Notes under the pieces: generated by a model
What the model saw: the letters and a program-made list of their open reading frames with translations, nothing else
Databases searched by the model: none
Told to the model about the DNA's origin: nothing
Made by a program: the position numbers and the translations under genes
Shown: positions 24,777 to 36,070 of the stretch, piece by piece
Layout: every line of letters begins with the position of its first letter
Position numbering within the stretch: the stretch's first letter is position 1
DNA from: Myxocyprinus asiaticus
Lineage: Eukaryota > Chordata > Actinopteri > Cypriniformes > Catostomidae
Direction of reading: 5' to 3'
Assembly: GCF_019703515.2 (NCBI RefSeq)
Contig: NC_059346.1
Span: forward strand, 52,317,501 to 52,381,500
DNA length: 64,000 nucleotides

Positions 24777-27641
24777 ATGACTGACCGCACCGTTCCTCAT
24801 GCTTACCCGATGAGTATGAATTATGAGATGTGTTCTCCCCCTCGAATCTACGATCAGAACTTTGCTGAAGGTAAGTGAAATTGCAGTCTGTATGGCAAAA
24901 AAAAATAGTCAGTAACATATTTAGGTAAGACTTTCTATGTGTACTTATTTTTGTTTTTGTCTTTATTTCTTTGTACCTTTGTACACCAGTGATTCATTCT
25001 ATCTTCCATAAGCTTTGGGTGTCTTGATGACATATTTAAAATGTTGACACTTGACACTAACTTCAGCAGCTCTCATATTTTAAATAAGATTTGAACATCA
25101 AGAAGTAGTGTGAGTAGTGTGAGTAATGAGTAAACATTTTTGAGTGACACCTGTAGTTTGAGTCTAAAAAGTGTACAAAAAGTGGCACACTTGCTGACAG
25201 TATTCACCTTAAACTGAAATGTGATGCCTGAGCAACGACTTATATTTAGAATTCCACACATGACATAGAGTTCACTGCTACTGGACAAAAATAACCTGTT
25301 GTCCACCACTTCATAACTGATTATGAACTGACCTCCATATCAACAAACCACAGAAGCAAAGACACCACTCATTGCTAACCTATAATAGAATTGTGAAAAA
25401 TGTCACATGTAGCATCAGATAAAAATAGAAACTGCAAGTGGAACCTGACTATTAGTCTTTAGTTGGCATCACCAATTGTAAATAGACTTGACATAGGAGT
25501 TTCCTGTATCTTCTAGAGGGCAGAGTTTTCTATATTTATGCTGTTGTTAAGGTGCAATATTAATGTGATAACGTATCAGAGAATAACTGAAGAGATTGCT
25601 GCAAATCCTTAATCAAATGTCACAATATAGCTTGCATAATTCCTTCAGAGACTGTTTATATCCTACATAACGCTGTGTTCTAACCAAGCACCACGAGTGA
25701 TAAAAGTTATCTCTTCCATGTGAAGGTGAAGTGTGTAACTTCTGTGCCATTAGCATCACCAACTAGAATTACGAAAATTATTTTCAAACAAGTTTCCCAT
25801 ACAGTCCCCTGTCTTAAATTGGTAAGCCAAACAAAATGAATTTCAAATAAATATAAAATACAAGAACACTGAATTACAGAACACTTCAAAGTAGAGCTGT
25901 TCAGGCTAGGCGAAAACCCAGAAAACAGTTAGCATTTTCAAGCCATGGCTTCCCCCAGGAATTTTCTATGAGTTTTTATAATGGCAGTTTTAGATTTATG
26001 AGCAAAATAAGTCCTGTGGTTTAAATTACTTTAAGAGACTTTCAAATTTTTTTGCAGAACATAAATTGCACACATTAAAACTTTAAATTTAAAGCTATAG
26101 CTGTGTTTTTTAAAAACGCATGTTGCTAGCTCAATGCTAATTGAGGACAACAACTACCATCAGCATGTGAGCTATGTGCATTTTTAGAGGATAAAACTGC
26201 TTCAAAATCCACAACTGAGGTATGACTGTGTGTAAGTAACGTTCTAAAATAAAACATGAAAGTCATTTCAAGTCATTTTCACCACAGATCTTATTTTAAT
26301 CGTAATTTGAAAATCCCTATTCAAAAAAAACATTGGAAATTCCTGAGGGAAACCATGGCAAATTAGCCTTCCGAGTTCGCTTACAAATTGACGTAATGGC
26401 TGAACAGCTCCTATATGCTGTGAAGGGGTATGCAGTAACACAGATCTACAGCGCGATAATGAGCAATTTTGATTGGCTACCACAAACTGCTTACACTCCA
26501 TCAAACAAGAGAAACAATACGAAGATATTTGAGGAAGTATACAGACATTTTATGTTGTTCTTGAAGTTGTATAGCACTGAATTTTAATGCATTTATTTAT
26601 TAAATGCATCTACATTACAAAAATTGGGAAAATAAAGTTTTATATTTAAATATCTTTTCTGTCTCCATTTATGTCACTCCTTCTCTGAAGGGTTTGAAGG
26701 GACTGACTGACTGCACACCACTGATGTATACACTCGGACCATGACTGGCCTCGGTATTGTGCGCATGTTCTGAAAGAGGTGATGCGTGATGAAATTAATG
26801 ACAAAAATGTTCATCGATGAAGTGTTTTTTTAATTCATTAATGATAACGAAGAGGAGCGGAAAAATATCACCCAACACCCAACCTACAGTCTGTCCTATT
26901 CTCAAGGCTTACACACTTTGCCCCTTTAACTGCCACAATCCTCCAGCAAAATACAATCATCTCAATGGGAGTCTGCATGATCAGGAATTTCACTTGACGG
27001 ACTTACGTGGCGAAGAAACTTCCCTACGCAAATTTTATTTTGAGTTTACTGCATTGACCAATATCACGTTGCTTGGTTTGGCAGTGACCTCTGTGTGGGC
27101 GATGCTCCGTACATAGCACATGCATTTCACACTCAGAATTTCGCCCTACAATGGTCAATGTGACCGAGCCTTTACTCTTTCCTATTAACTGAGATAATTA
27201 TTTATTTGTTTAACTTTTTACTCAGCTCTGAGTCCCCAGGACCTGTTGGCCCCTGTCCTGTACCATGGTTACTACATCCGACCTCGCATCAACAAGCAGC
27301 TTGAGAGGGGTTTCTCCCAGATAGACAGTGAAGATGACTGGTATAGAGTGTTGCTGGATGTGTGCCAGTTCACGCCGGATGAGATAAGTGTGCGAACAGT
27401 GGACAACTTGTTGGAGGTAACAGGGCGGCATACTCAGAGAATGGACCAACATGGCTTTGTGAGCCGAGAGTTTACCCGTACGTACATCTTGCCAATGGGT
27501 GTGGATCCGTTGCTTGTGCAGGTGTCTCTCTCACATGACGGGATACTGTGTATACAGTCACCACGGAAGACTGAGGACCTGGAGCCAAAGATCAACCAAT
27601 TGCAGATTAAAGTGGACAAGAAGGAAAGCAAGAGTTCCTAG
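24777..27641 (+). CDS. hspb2: Heat-shock protein beta-2 (MKBP-type small HSP), 2 exons
   Basis: A muscle-enriched small heat-shock protein; in mammals it binds DMPK and pairs with HSPB3. Exon 1 is 24777-24870 (31 codons plus one base; starts 'MTDRTVPHAYPMSMNYEM', a near-diagnostic HSPB2 start; ends GAAG|GTAAGT). Exon 2 is 27226-27641, after TTTTTACTCAG. The two sum to 510 bases, or 169 aa (human about 182). The exon 2 start has the family segment 'LLAPVLYHGYYIRPR'. The alpha-crystallin domain follows from about residue 60 ('DDWYRVLLDVCQFTPDEI', '[15 protein letters not shown]', 'VSLSHDGILCIQSPR'), then a short Lys-rich tail. Divergent from cryab, and followed by c11orf52 as in other vertebrates. 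The 2.36-kb intron contains a MITE. Confidence 0.95.
25894..26410. mobile_element. MITE, GAGCTGTTCAGGC family, copy 1 (hspb2 intron)
   Basis: The ends GAGCTGTTCAGGCT and GGCTGAACAGCTC are inverted copies. Inside, AAAACCCAGA, CATTTTCAAGC and GAGACTTTC...AACATAAATT are shared in order with copy 2 at 27783-28246. Confidence 0.75.
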
Positions 27642-27782
27642 AGTGGACTGAGATATGTTAGCTATTTCAATTTTCGTTGGGGATAACACTTTAAATCAGG
27701 GAGTTGTAAAACTGTACCAAAAATGAGGTCCCCTCACAATAAGAGTGTCCACTCACTGCATGCAGTTTTAGTGTGCACGATA

Positions 27783-28246
27783 GAGCTTTTCAGGTTGTGG
27801 TCCTAAAACCCAGATGAAAAATTTCATTTTCAAGCGACGGGTTTCCTTGGGAATTTCCAGTGGGTTTTATTATGAGTAAAATAAGGTCTGTGTCTAACAT
27901 TACTAAAGAGACTTTCGCATTGTGTTCTACAACATAAATTACTCACATGTTATGTTTGGAATAGCATACTATCATGCTACTCTTCATGTTTTTCTGATTT
28001 ATCATTATACAGCAGAAATAGAAAGAATAGTATGAAAGTATGCTAACAGTTGAGGACTGTGAAATTTAAGTTGGTGTAAACAAAATGTGAAAGTCAAGTT
28101 CATTACAAGTTATGTTAAACATAGACCTTGCTTTACTCCTAAATTAAACCCCTCTATTTTAAAATCCCATTGGAAATTCCAGAGAAAACCCATGGTGAAT
28201 TAGTCTTCTGGATTGGCAACAAACTGATGTCTTGACTGCTCAGCCC
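27783..28246. mobile_element. MITE, GAGCTGTTCAGGC family, copy 2 (downstream of hspb2)
   Basis: Starts GAGCTTTTCAGGTTG and ends GACTGCTCAGCCCT. It is co-linear with copy 1 through shared internal blocks but clearly diverged. It begins 142 bp after the hspb2 stop codon, so it may lie in the 3' UTR. Confidence 0.7.
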
Positions 28247-29115
28247 TATTTAAAAACATATTTTAATGTAAAATTACATCAGTAGGCATATTTTTACAGC
28301 AACATTGGCTGAACCAATAGTGTGATCTATTTGTCCAACCAGACAGCAAGTGTTTGGGAAATGCCAAATCCGTTTTGAAATTCCGTTTGGTGTCACTAGG
28401 GTTCATATTCTGTAAATAACTGGATTAAAAGATCCTCCCATTGGAAAAGCAAGTGTCATGAAGTTGTTTGGTTAAAATGTAGAGTATATTCACATTACAT
28501 ACAGTAATTGTTATTATTAGTAGGCCTGCAAACTAAATTTCCAGCATTCAATCATTTTTCATTTATGACAAATTGGTTTATGAATAGACACAGTTTTGTG
28601 TTATATTGTAACAAAAAATTTACTGATATAAGTACGTTTCGTCTGTTGTGGTCAGGTTTACACTTGAAATCAGGGATCTGTAAAACAGTACACACTGGAA
28701 TTCTATGAGGCACATAAGTTCCTACAGTTAGGGCTAACCTTATTTCATGGAAGAGGGGCTGTCAAAGGATTTGTCAAAGCGTGACGGGTTTTGTCAAGGT
28801 ATGAGAACTGGATAAAGAAATAAAATGGCCATATATACATTTATTGTTAGTTAAATTATGTTTTACAATAAACCTACTTGTATAGCAAAAAAAAAAAAAA
28901 TCTTTTGCCTCACTTTTGTTGCATTCAGATAAAGTGCATTTCATCACTTTCTGAAAATACATATCATTTTTACCTGTTTACAATCACATATATGCTGATT
29001 TCCACAGAGGTCAAAAAAGCATAAAATTACATTACAATTAACTAGAATTTTAAAATATTTTGAAACTAATCAAGTTCTCAATGTAAATACAGGCTGAGAT
29101 ATTTGGAACCATGTT
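28247..29115. other. AT-rich noncoding, no gene seen
   Basis: No exon or element boundary could be supported here. Confidence 0.4.
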
Positions 29116-29440
29116 ATATTATGTGTCTTTACCTACTAAGTATTTAAGCATTTGATACAATGTACTTATGTACATGTGTTGGTGCATTGTACTGACATTT
29201 AAAGTACCTGCATTAAATTACATCTGTTAACTTTACCTGCAACCCTACCCCAACCCTTACCGTAACCCCTAACCCTACTCCTAAACCTACCAGTACTTCA
29301 ACATCAGTAGCACCAAATGTGAATCTTACGAGAATTTTCCTAAACAACATGTAGTTACTCAATACTGTAAATACATTGTATTTGTATGTATTTTAATGAT
29401 AGTACAAAGTAGATAAAGACACCTAATATAAAGTGGGACC
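29116..29440 (-). mobile_element. MITE with TTAGGG-like core, inverted copy
   Basis: Reads as the reverse of the 62674-63006 copy. The right edge ACCTAATATAAAGTGGGACC corresponds to that copy's left end, and the middle holds AACCCTACCCCAACCC and CCCTAACCCTACTCC. Long arms pair with each other around the core. Confidence 0.8.
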
Positions 29441-29535
29441 AGATATTTTAATACAAAACTTTCATACTGCCATAAATGAATGACAAACTGACTGAATGAC
29501 TGCAAAGAGTATGTTTAAATAAACAAAAGATATAG

Positions 29536-29621
29536 TTAAACATTGGCAACCTCAAGGTCAGCCTCAGCAGTGTGGGCGTTGCCGTATGAGGTACAAAGGT
29601 TGCTTTCTTTGAGTGAAACAC
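29536..29621 (-). CDS. Possible terminal exon of an unrecognised minus-strand gene
   Basis: On the minus strand, GGAGTCCTGCAG is followed by an open frame 'VSLKESNLCTSYGNAHTAEA' and a short tail ending in TAA at 29536. The composition is protein-like and the acceptor is acceptable, but no upstream exon was identified and the frame is short. It could be chance. Confidence 0.15.
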
Positions 29622-30207
29622 CTGCAGGACTCCAGTTACAGAGGAACAAGGAAATGGAATACAAGAAAATGATCAACTCTGCGCTAACTGTGCATTGAGC
29701 ACGATCACTGCCATGGGGAGCAATGTAACAAAAACAATGGATAAGTGAGTAGCCTGTCATTTTTTTCTTTTTACATTTTTTAAACATGCTGAAGAAATGT
29801 AACAAATAGGACGCGGTATATAGCATTTGTATCACAAGCTGCAGTATTGTTCAACAATGGCTCTTTTACTATGATAGCAGGGTAGATGACACATAACCTG
29901 TCCATATTTTAGGTTGGAAAGGGAAACTATACATCGTAGGTCCTGTAACTGGCCACCATTTCTTTTACATTTTAACCATTTGTAATCATCCTTTTGCCTT
30001 CATTTTAAGTAGTCCAGCAGTGTGACAAATATGTTTAAAAAAGTACAAATATTCCGTGTACACTTTCATGTCAATGTTAACTTAAGGAGCTATTTCAACC
30101 TGATCTAACCCTTAAAAATTGGTTTTGTTGGTGTAACCAAACAAATTCTGTCAAAATGAGATTTGTGGGTCAACCAGATACACAAAAATGATGTTTGCAT
30201 TGTTTAG

Positions 30208-31538
30208 TAGTGCTGGGTTCGAGTCCACCTTAGTTGAGACAGAGTCAAGTCCGAGTCTTTAAACAGTCGAGTCCGAGTTGAGTCCGAGTTGAGTCCGAGT
30301 CCATAACAGCCTGAGTCCGTAAACTCAACATCAATATTTTAAGCATATTTTAACCTTCACAACTAAGAAAAACAATTTGTCAATATATAAATGTAACAAA
30401 AACTTGATAAAAACAAACATCGACTAAAGTGAAACTTGTGTTAGTTATTACAACCAGAGTTATTATTGTTTCAAATTTTAATATAGTTTTTATTTCTAAT
30501 ACATTTTCAATCTGTCCTTTCAATTTAGTTTAGTTTTATCTAAAATTATCCCTATTTAAAGAAATAATAGTCTATACTGAAATTTCTTTCTGAGTCTCTA
30601 TCTGCAGACTGATTTGGGAAAATACATACAAATGAGTCAACACAGTAGTAATTAGCATTCGCTGAGAAGTTCCATCTCACGATTTGACTGCAAATGTTAC
30701 ATCCAAAAACACTGGAAAAGCCCATTGCTAATACTAGAGCCATTTAACACAGACATAGTTAATTAGCGGAAAACAGTTCTGCATGCTGCTTGTGCTAAAA
30801 CCCTGATGTGTCTGTGTGCATCTACCAGCAGCTGACAACACTGAGTGGACCACAAGAGACTACAGAATCCTACATGTGTAGATACATTATGCCTAAAAAG
30901 ACTTAATAGGCCAATATTAAAACTATTTTTCTGAATTTTTATTTCAAAATGCTGTTTTTAGTAAACTGTCATGATGTGGGTGACTCAATAAAGTTCTTGA
31001 TTTGAAGACAGGCATGGCATATGCGACATGGCATATGCGATTTTACCAGTTATCAGGTCCCGTGCCATGCGAAACTGCCTTGTTTCTAGTACATTGGCTA
31101 CATATTTGTCTTTATGTTTTCATCATGCCAGCCACCTCGGTAATCGATGTTAAACAGTAGTCTCCGTAGTAACATTTAAGCGTATTTGGTTGACTGATGA
31201 GTGTGACTGTGCGCGTGCGTATGTGTGTGTGTGTGTGCGTGTATTTGCTTAAACAGTGAAACAAGTCTGGCTACGTCTACGACTTCAGGGGGTGCTACAG
31301 CTGCATGCAGAAAGAGATGTGTTCATTTATTTCTGTTTCGTTATTTATTTATTTTTCATTGCATCACAAATGTCATGGACTCGGCTGGACTCTGAAAAAA
31401 ATTCCGAATCCCAAAGGCTCGTGTCTGAGGCATGTCCGAATAAAAATTAATCCGAGTCCGTGACAAGTCCAAGTCCATTCAAATTGGACTCGTGACTCGG
31501 ACTCGAGTCCGAGTCCGAACTCAAGTACCCCAACTCTA
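30208..31538. mobile_element. Nonautonomous hAT element with perfect 8-bp target duplication
   Basis: Flanked by TTGTTTAG at 30200-30207 and again at 31539-31546. The ends are TAGTGCTGGGTTCGAGTCC and the inverted partner AAGTACCCCAACTCTA. Near both ends are clusters of GAGTCCGAGT repeats (30240-30300 and 31440-31520, inverted). The interior is noncoding, with a GT microsatellite at 31210-31238. It has no transposase. Confidence 0.85.
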
Positions 31539-32004
31539 TTGTTTAGAAAAGATAATAATAATAAAAAACAACAACAACAACAAAAAGCGTTGTATTCATG
31601 CTGTACATAATGGAACAATGGAGTAGGAAGTTGGAAATGCTACCTCATTAAGTCTATTAATGATCAACTTTGTCATTTAGAGTTATTAACTCCAGAACAA
31701 ATAAACCAACCTTTATAAACTATATAATGTGTCTTTGAGCAATATGAATGTAATGGGGGAGACATAGTGTTTAATGTTTTGTTGTGTTGTTTAGAAGAGT
31801 TTTTGTTGTTACAGTTTTGGGGGGTTACCATTACGGTAAATAGTGGCGCTTGAGCTTAGGTTTAGGTCAGGTACACGTGTAGATTGTTTTACAGTATATT
31901 GTTTTACTCGCTGAGCAATCGATTTGCTAATCAAAGCATAGTGTTTCTAACTAGCATGTTTTCATCATGCTAGCATTAACTGTACTAGTTAGTTAGGTTC
32001 TCTC

Positions 32005-32226
32005 TACTTGAAATATATAAGCTGAGCTTACATGGTAATTTTAAGTTCAGCAAAAGAGTTACATTTTAAGTGAAGTGCCATTACAGTGTATGAGTTAGCT
32101 TACTTAATATTTCAAGTTAAAAGCAATTAACATGCGAAATACGAACGTTCAATTAACTTAAAAAGTTTGATGTAACTGATTGCCTCAAATTTTTTGAGTT
32201 CTGCTAACTTATTAGGGTTTACAGTG
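32005..32226. mobile_element. MITE end, CACTGTAAACCCTAATAAGT family
   Basis: The right edge GCTAACTTATTAGGGTTTACAGTG is the inverted form of the left end seen at about 44795 (CTGAAAACCCTAATATGTTG). The left limit here is uncertain. It stops 34 bp before the first coding exon of c11orf52. Confidence 0.5.
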
Positions 32227-32260
32227 ATTTCAGTTGTATACTTTTCTTTGCTTTTAACAG

Positions 32261-32931
32261 ATGGGGAATAAATCCAAGAAAAATATCATTAAAACAGACA
32301 AAAAGAAAAGGTAATCAAACACAAAATTTCAACTTCAAGAAATGTGGCAGCCTAAAATCTGAGATACTGGTTTTAATGGCCAGTCTCAAGACAATGTTTA
32401 TTACTTTAGATAGCTTGATTATCAGAGGAATGTTGATTGCTATTCAAAAATGTACTTTGTTTACCTCAGGTCCACCTGTGGTTCCTCAACATAAGGTGTG
32501 TTGGTTTATTAACTGGTCTCAGGAAAACTAAACTTTAATGCAAATGTGTGTAAATGGCAAAATAGAGCATTTCTGTGACAATAACTCTTTCATCCCAGGC
32601 CTCTGCTGATGTTCATATATATGACGCTGTGACAGCTGATCCACAGTATTCGCAGGTGAAAAAAAGACAAAAGCAGGATGATGACACCTTACACTACGCA
32701 GACATTGAAGTCTTGCAGTCTGGAGGTGCGCCCAGCAGCGGAAAACCGAGGCAGACTTCAAACTATCACAGCAACACAGAATATGCAACTATAGACTTTA
32801 AAACAATTGTGGATACACATACGGCAACCGAACCTGCTGATCTATTCATTCCACCTGGTGAACTAAAGAGACCAAAAATAAGGTCTTCTCACAAGAAGAA
32901 TGATCACACACAACAAGGATTTGCGGTGTGA
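32261..32931 (+). CDS. c11orf52: C11orf52 orthologue (small Tyr-containing tail protein)
   Basis: Position directly downstream of hspb2 and the sequence both point to C11orf52, whose function is unknown. The first coding exon is 32261-32310: TTTGCTTTTAACAG, then ATG, reading 'MGNKSKKNIIKTDKK', with the MGN start (possible N-myristoylation) seen in the human protein, then AAAAG|GTAATC. The last exon is 32599-32931, after CTTTCATCCCAG, ending TGA. It carries two conserved-type motifs: 'DDTLHYADIEV' and 'NTEYATIDF'. Both are Y-A-x-[IL] patterns typical of adaptor-binding tails. The exons do not join directly: exon 1 leaves two bases while the last exon is read from its first base. A short middle exon is missing from this model, or the copy carries a frame error. 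No 3n+1-base exon was found by eye. Confidence 0.75.
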
Positions 32932-33119
32932 ACAATTATGTCAGTATAGGCTGTTTTTTACTTTACAAGGCAGCACTGCAAGGCAGCACTGTATTGATAG
33001 TCCACAAACATTCTGGTTAGGGGTTTAGTCCAAACCGCTGCAGACTACATTAAAACTTTTTATCCTTGTGTGTGTGTATTTGAGCCTTTAGATTTTTTTT
33101 TTTTCACTTTATACCTTTT

Positions 33120-33125
33120 AATAAA
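33120..33125 (+). terminator. Polyadenylation signal candidate for c11orf52
   Basis: AATAAA lies 189 bases after the stop codon, downstream of a T-rich tract. Confidence 0.5.
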
Positions 33126-35088
33126 TTCAAGTTTAACGTTTGAGAATCTCTACCAGAGAAAATGTTTTCAAAATGTAATATTTGTACACTGAAATGTGAT
33201 TTGTCTTGTCTGCATATTTTTAACCATTTCTTGATAAAATGTCCTTACCTACACCATTATGCGGGAAAAAGCATGTTTCTCCATTGACGTCCAAGCAAAT
33301 GTAGCCGTGTATTCTGACAAAATAATATTTGTAAACAGCATTTACTGTAAATAGAATTTATTTCATTACAGTAGATGTTTCACCAGTGCCTCATCATTTT
33401 GAAGGACTCTTAGCAGCATGAAATAGACTATTTTTCACTGTCTGCAGAAAGCAGTTCTAGTATTGAGCGATCATTAGACACACGGCATGTACGGCTCAGA
33501 AAATACACAAATGTGTGCCGAGTGTCTTGAAGACAATGACAAAGCCGATCATATGCAGCATTTCATTCACACAGAACCAAAGTCTTAAACTTAAAACCTA
33601 AACCTAAACATTTAACACACTTCTTTTGCTGGTATTTCACTCAGGAAATGCAAATGTAGTTTATCCTGCACTATCACCATATAGCACTTAAGTGTGTAAA
33701 TCATATTCTTGGAGAATCATATCACTTTGGGTAAAAAATAACCCTTTTTTTTTTTTTTTTAAACATGCATTATTTTCCCTATTTGTACAGCAAACTAGTT
33801 TATTACTTTAATAGACACAGTTTACAATAGAATAAAACTGAATTTAGAATTTTCAGATGGAATCCATTTGAACAATGGAAGTGTGCATCCATTCATGCTT
33901 TTAGAGTTTTGCATGGATAAAGTGGCAAGGAATGCAAGTATTTAATATTAAAATGTAATCATTTACATGATGAAGTTAGTTAGATGCTAACACTTACGTG
34001 CAATTGCTAACAAGTTTTACTAAAACAAATAGTATACTGGGATCATTCAGAGTCAAAGAATTGTAGCATTTTTATATTTTTTGCTGTCTTAAAAATTGTG
34101 GTTCAATATACCGTACTGAACATTTCCTGCATCCCACTTCTCCATTTTTATTTTATTTATTCTCATAGCCCAGTTCTCCCATTCTTAAATAAGTTAAACC
34201 TGATATATTATTATAAATATTATCATGCTGAAGCTTAGTAAAAACAATGTACTGAACATTTCAAAATAATCTATGACTTTGAAAAGTAAAAATTACATTT
34301 CCACATTACAGGATTTTACAATTGATTACATGCTTTTCTAGATACCTAGTACATTTTCAAAACTCTTCATAATATCAACACACTTCATAAGTGTCTGTGG
34401 ACTGAATTGAAGGGTTTGATTTTAGATCAACCCTTTTAATAATTTTGCGTATACTATATGCCTTATTATAATACATTCATACAAGCAGTGTGAGACATTT
34501 AAGTCTGTGTGTGTGACCTTGTTGATAAAAGGAAGGCCATGCTTAGGTTATAATGTTCAGTGACTAGATAACTTTCATAGAAAAACCCCTAATACATTAT
34601 TGTTAACATGTTCAACTCTTTCTAGCATCCTTAATTCCTTTAATTCACTCTTTATTATGTAATATTTGAATAGATAGAAACATTCTATGATTTTTGCTCT
34701 GATACTATTTTTGTTTTCTTTAATATTGTTGTTATTTTCTTTTATGGTTCGTAAAAGCAACCATTGATATATACAGAACAAAATTCGAAACATTAATCAT
34801 TTAACCATATATTTTCCATGTTTTGTGTAGTTTAAATATTCCTTTGGACTTTTGTTCCTCTCCCTAGTGTTTTCGAAGATGGTGAGACCTGTATTCCAAC
34901 CAAGGCCACAGAAGGACGTGGTGAAGATAATACATAAGCTAACCTGTCTAAATGATCTGGTTGTAGACGTGTTTATAGCAAATTTTTAACATGTGACTCT
35001 AACATAGCGAAATATTTGGGATTTCGGAAAGCGAAGTATTCACAGCTAATAGCTAACCTCTGACACCTGCAAACATTTATATCTATTT
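33126..35088. other. AT-rich intergenic, no gene seen
   Basis: One short open frame at 34880-34990 ('MVRPVFQPRPQKDVVKII') looks protein-like but has no family match I know and no clear splice sites. The rest is noncoding, with an 18-base T-run at 33747-33764. Confidence 0.35.
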
Positions 35089-35504
35089 ATACCTTCATGT
35101 TTAGTTATTCCTTGTCTAGTTTCGTCTATAGTGGCATTGAGCTAAGTTGTTCTTTTGTTTATTAAGCTTTGTGCTATTTCTATTTGTACCTGGTCTTCTT
35201 CAGCATTAAAAACTGCAACTGGGTTCACTAACTTCTCTCTTTGTTCATGCCGACAGAAGACTAGACCTCAACATGAACCCAGCAGTTTGCCTTCTGCAGT
35301 TGAATACGGAAAATAGTTCCATTGAGAAGTACGTTGTGGACTTTTGCGAGTTGGCCAATGAGGTGAACTTTAATGATGTGGCCTGTAAGGACATTTTCCG
35401 GATGGGCTTGAATGAGCCAGTGAAGTCCCTTCTGTCTTGTGACAAAAGCCCCTGGATCTTAGGCCAATTTATGGATTTGGCGTTGTTGTTGAGCGGATCA
35501 CCAG

Positions 35505-35915
35505 GGAGGTCGTTCCCCTGTCACTGCCGGTGTTCACGACCAGGGAGGTCGTTCCCCAGGCACTGCCGGTGCTCACGACCACGGAGGTCGTTCCCCTGTC
35601 ACTGCCCGTGCTCACGACCACGGAGGTCGCTCCCCTGTCACTGCCGTGCTCACGACCACGGAGGTCGTTCCCCTGTCACTGCCCGTGCTCACGACCACGG
35701 AGGTCGCTCCCCTGTCACTGCCCGTGCTCACGACCACGGAGGTCGTTCCCCTGTCACTGCCCGTGCTCACGACCACGGAGGTCGTTCCCCTGTCACTGCC
35801 CGTGCTCACGACCACGGAGGTCGTTCCCCTGTCACTTCCCGTGTTTACGACCACGTAGGTCGTTCCCCTGTCACTGCCTGTGTTTACGACCACGGAGGTC
35901 ATTCCCCTAGCACTC
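35505..35915 (+). repeat. 39-bp minisatellite, about 10 copies
   Basis: The unit includes GGTCGTTCCCCTGTCACTGC and CGTGCTCACGACCACGGA. The fourth copy has CTGCCGTGC instead of CTGCCCGTGC and is 38 bp. Confidence 0.95.
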
Positions 35916-35925
35916 CTGACCCCAG

Positions 35926-36070
35926 AGACGACTCCTCCAGTAGTTCCATCTGCTCTCCCAGAGACTCCTCCTCCAGTGGTTCCATCCGCTATCCCAGAGA
36001 CTCCTCCTCCAGTGGTTCCGTCTGCTCTCCCAGGGACTCCTCCTCCAGTGGCTCCGACCGCTCTCAAAGA
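35926..36070 (+). repeat. 36-bp minisatellite, about 4 copies
   Basis: The unit reads GACTCCTCCTCCAGTGGTTC followed by CATCCGCTATCCCAGA, with a few substitutions between copies. Confidence 0.9.

Noticed and set aside
34880..34990. Short protein-like frame starting MVRPVFQPRPQK
   Set aside because: Only 36 codons, no known family, no clear splice sites. Noted in the intergenic entry but not called as a gene.
35505..35915. Regularly repeated 39-bp units suggestive of a CRISPR-like array
   Set aside because: The units are contiguous with no variable spacers, lie in a gag-like ORF, and the genome is vertebrate; it is a minisatellite.
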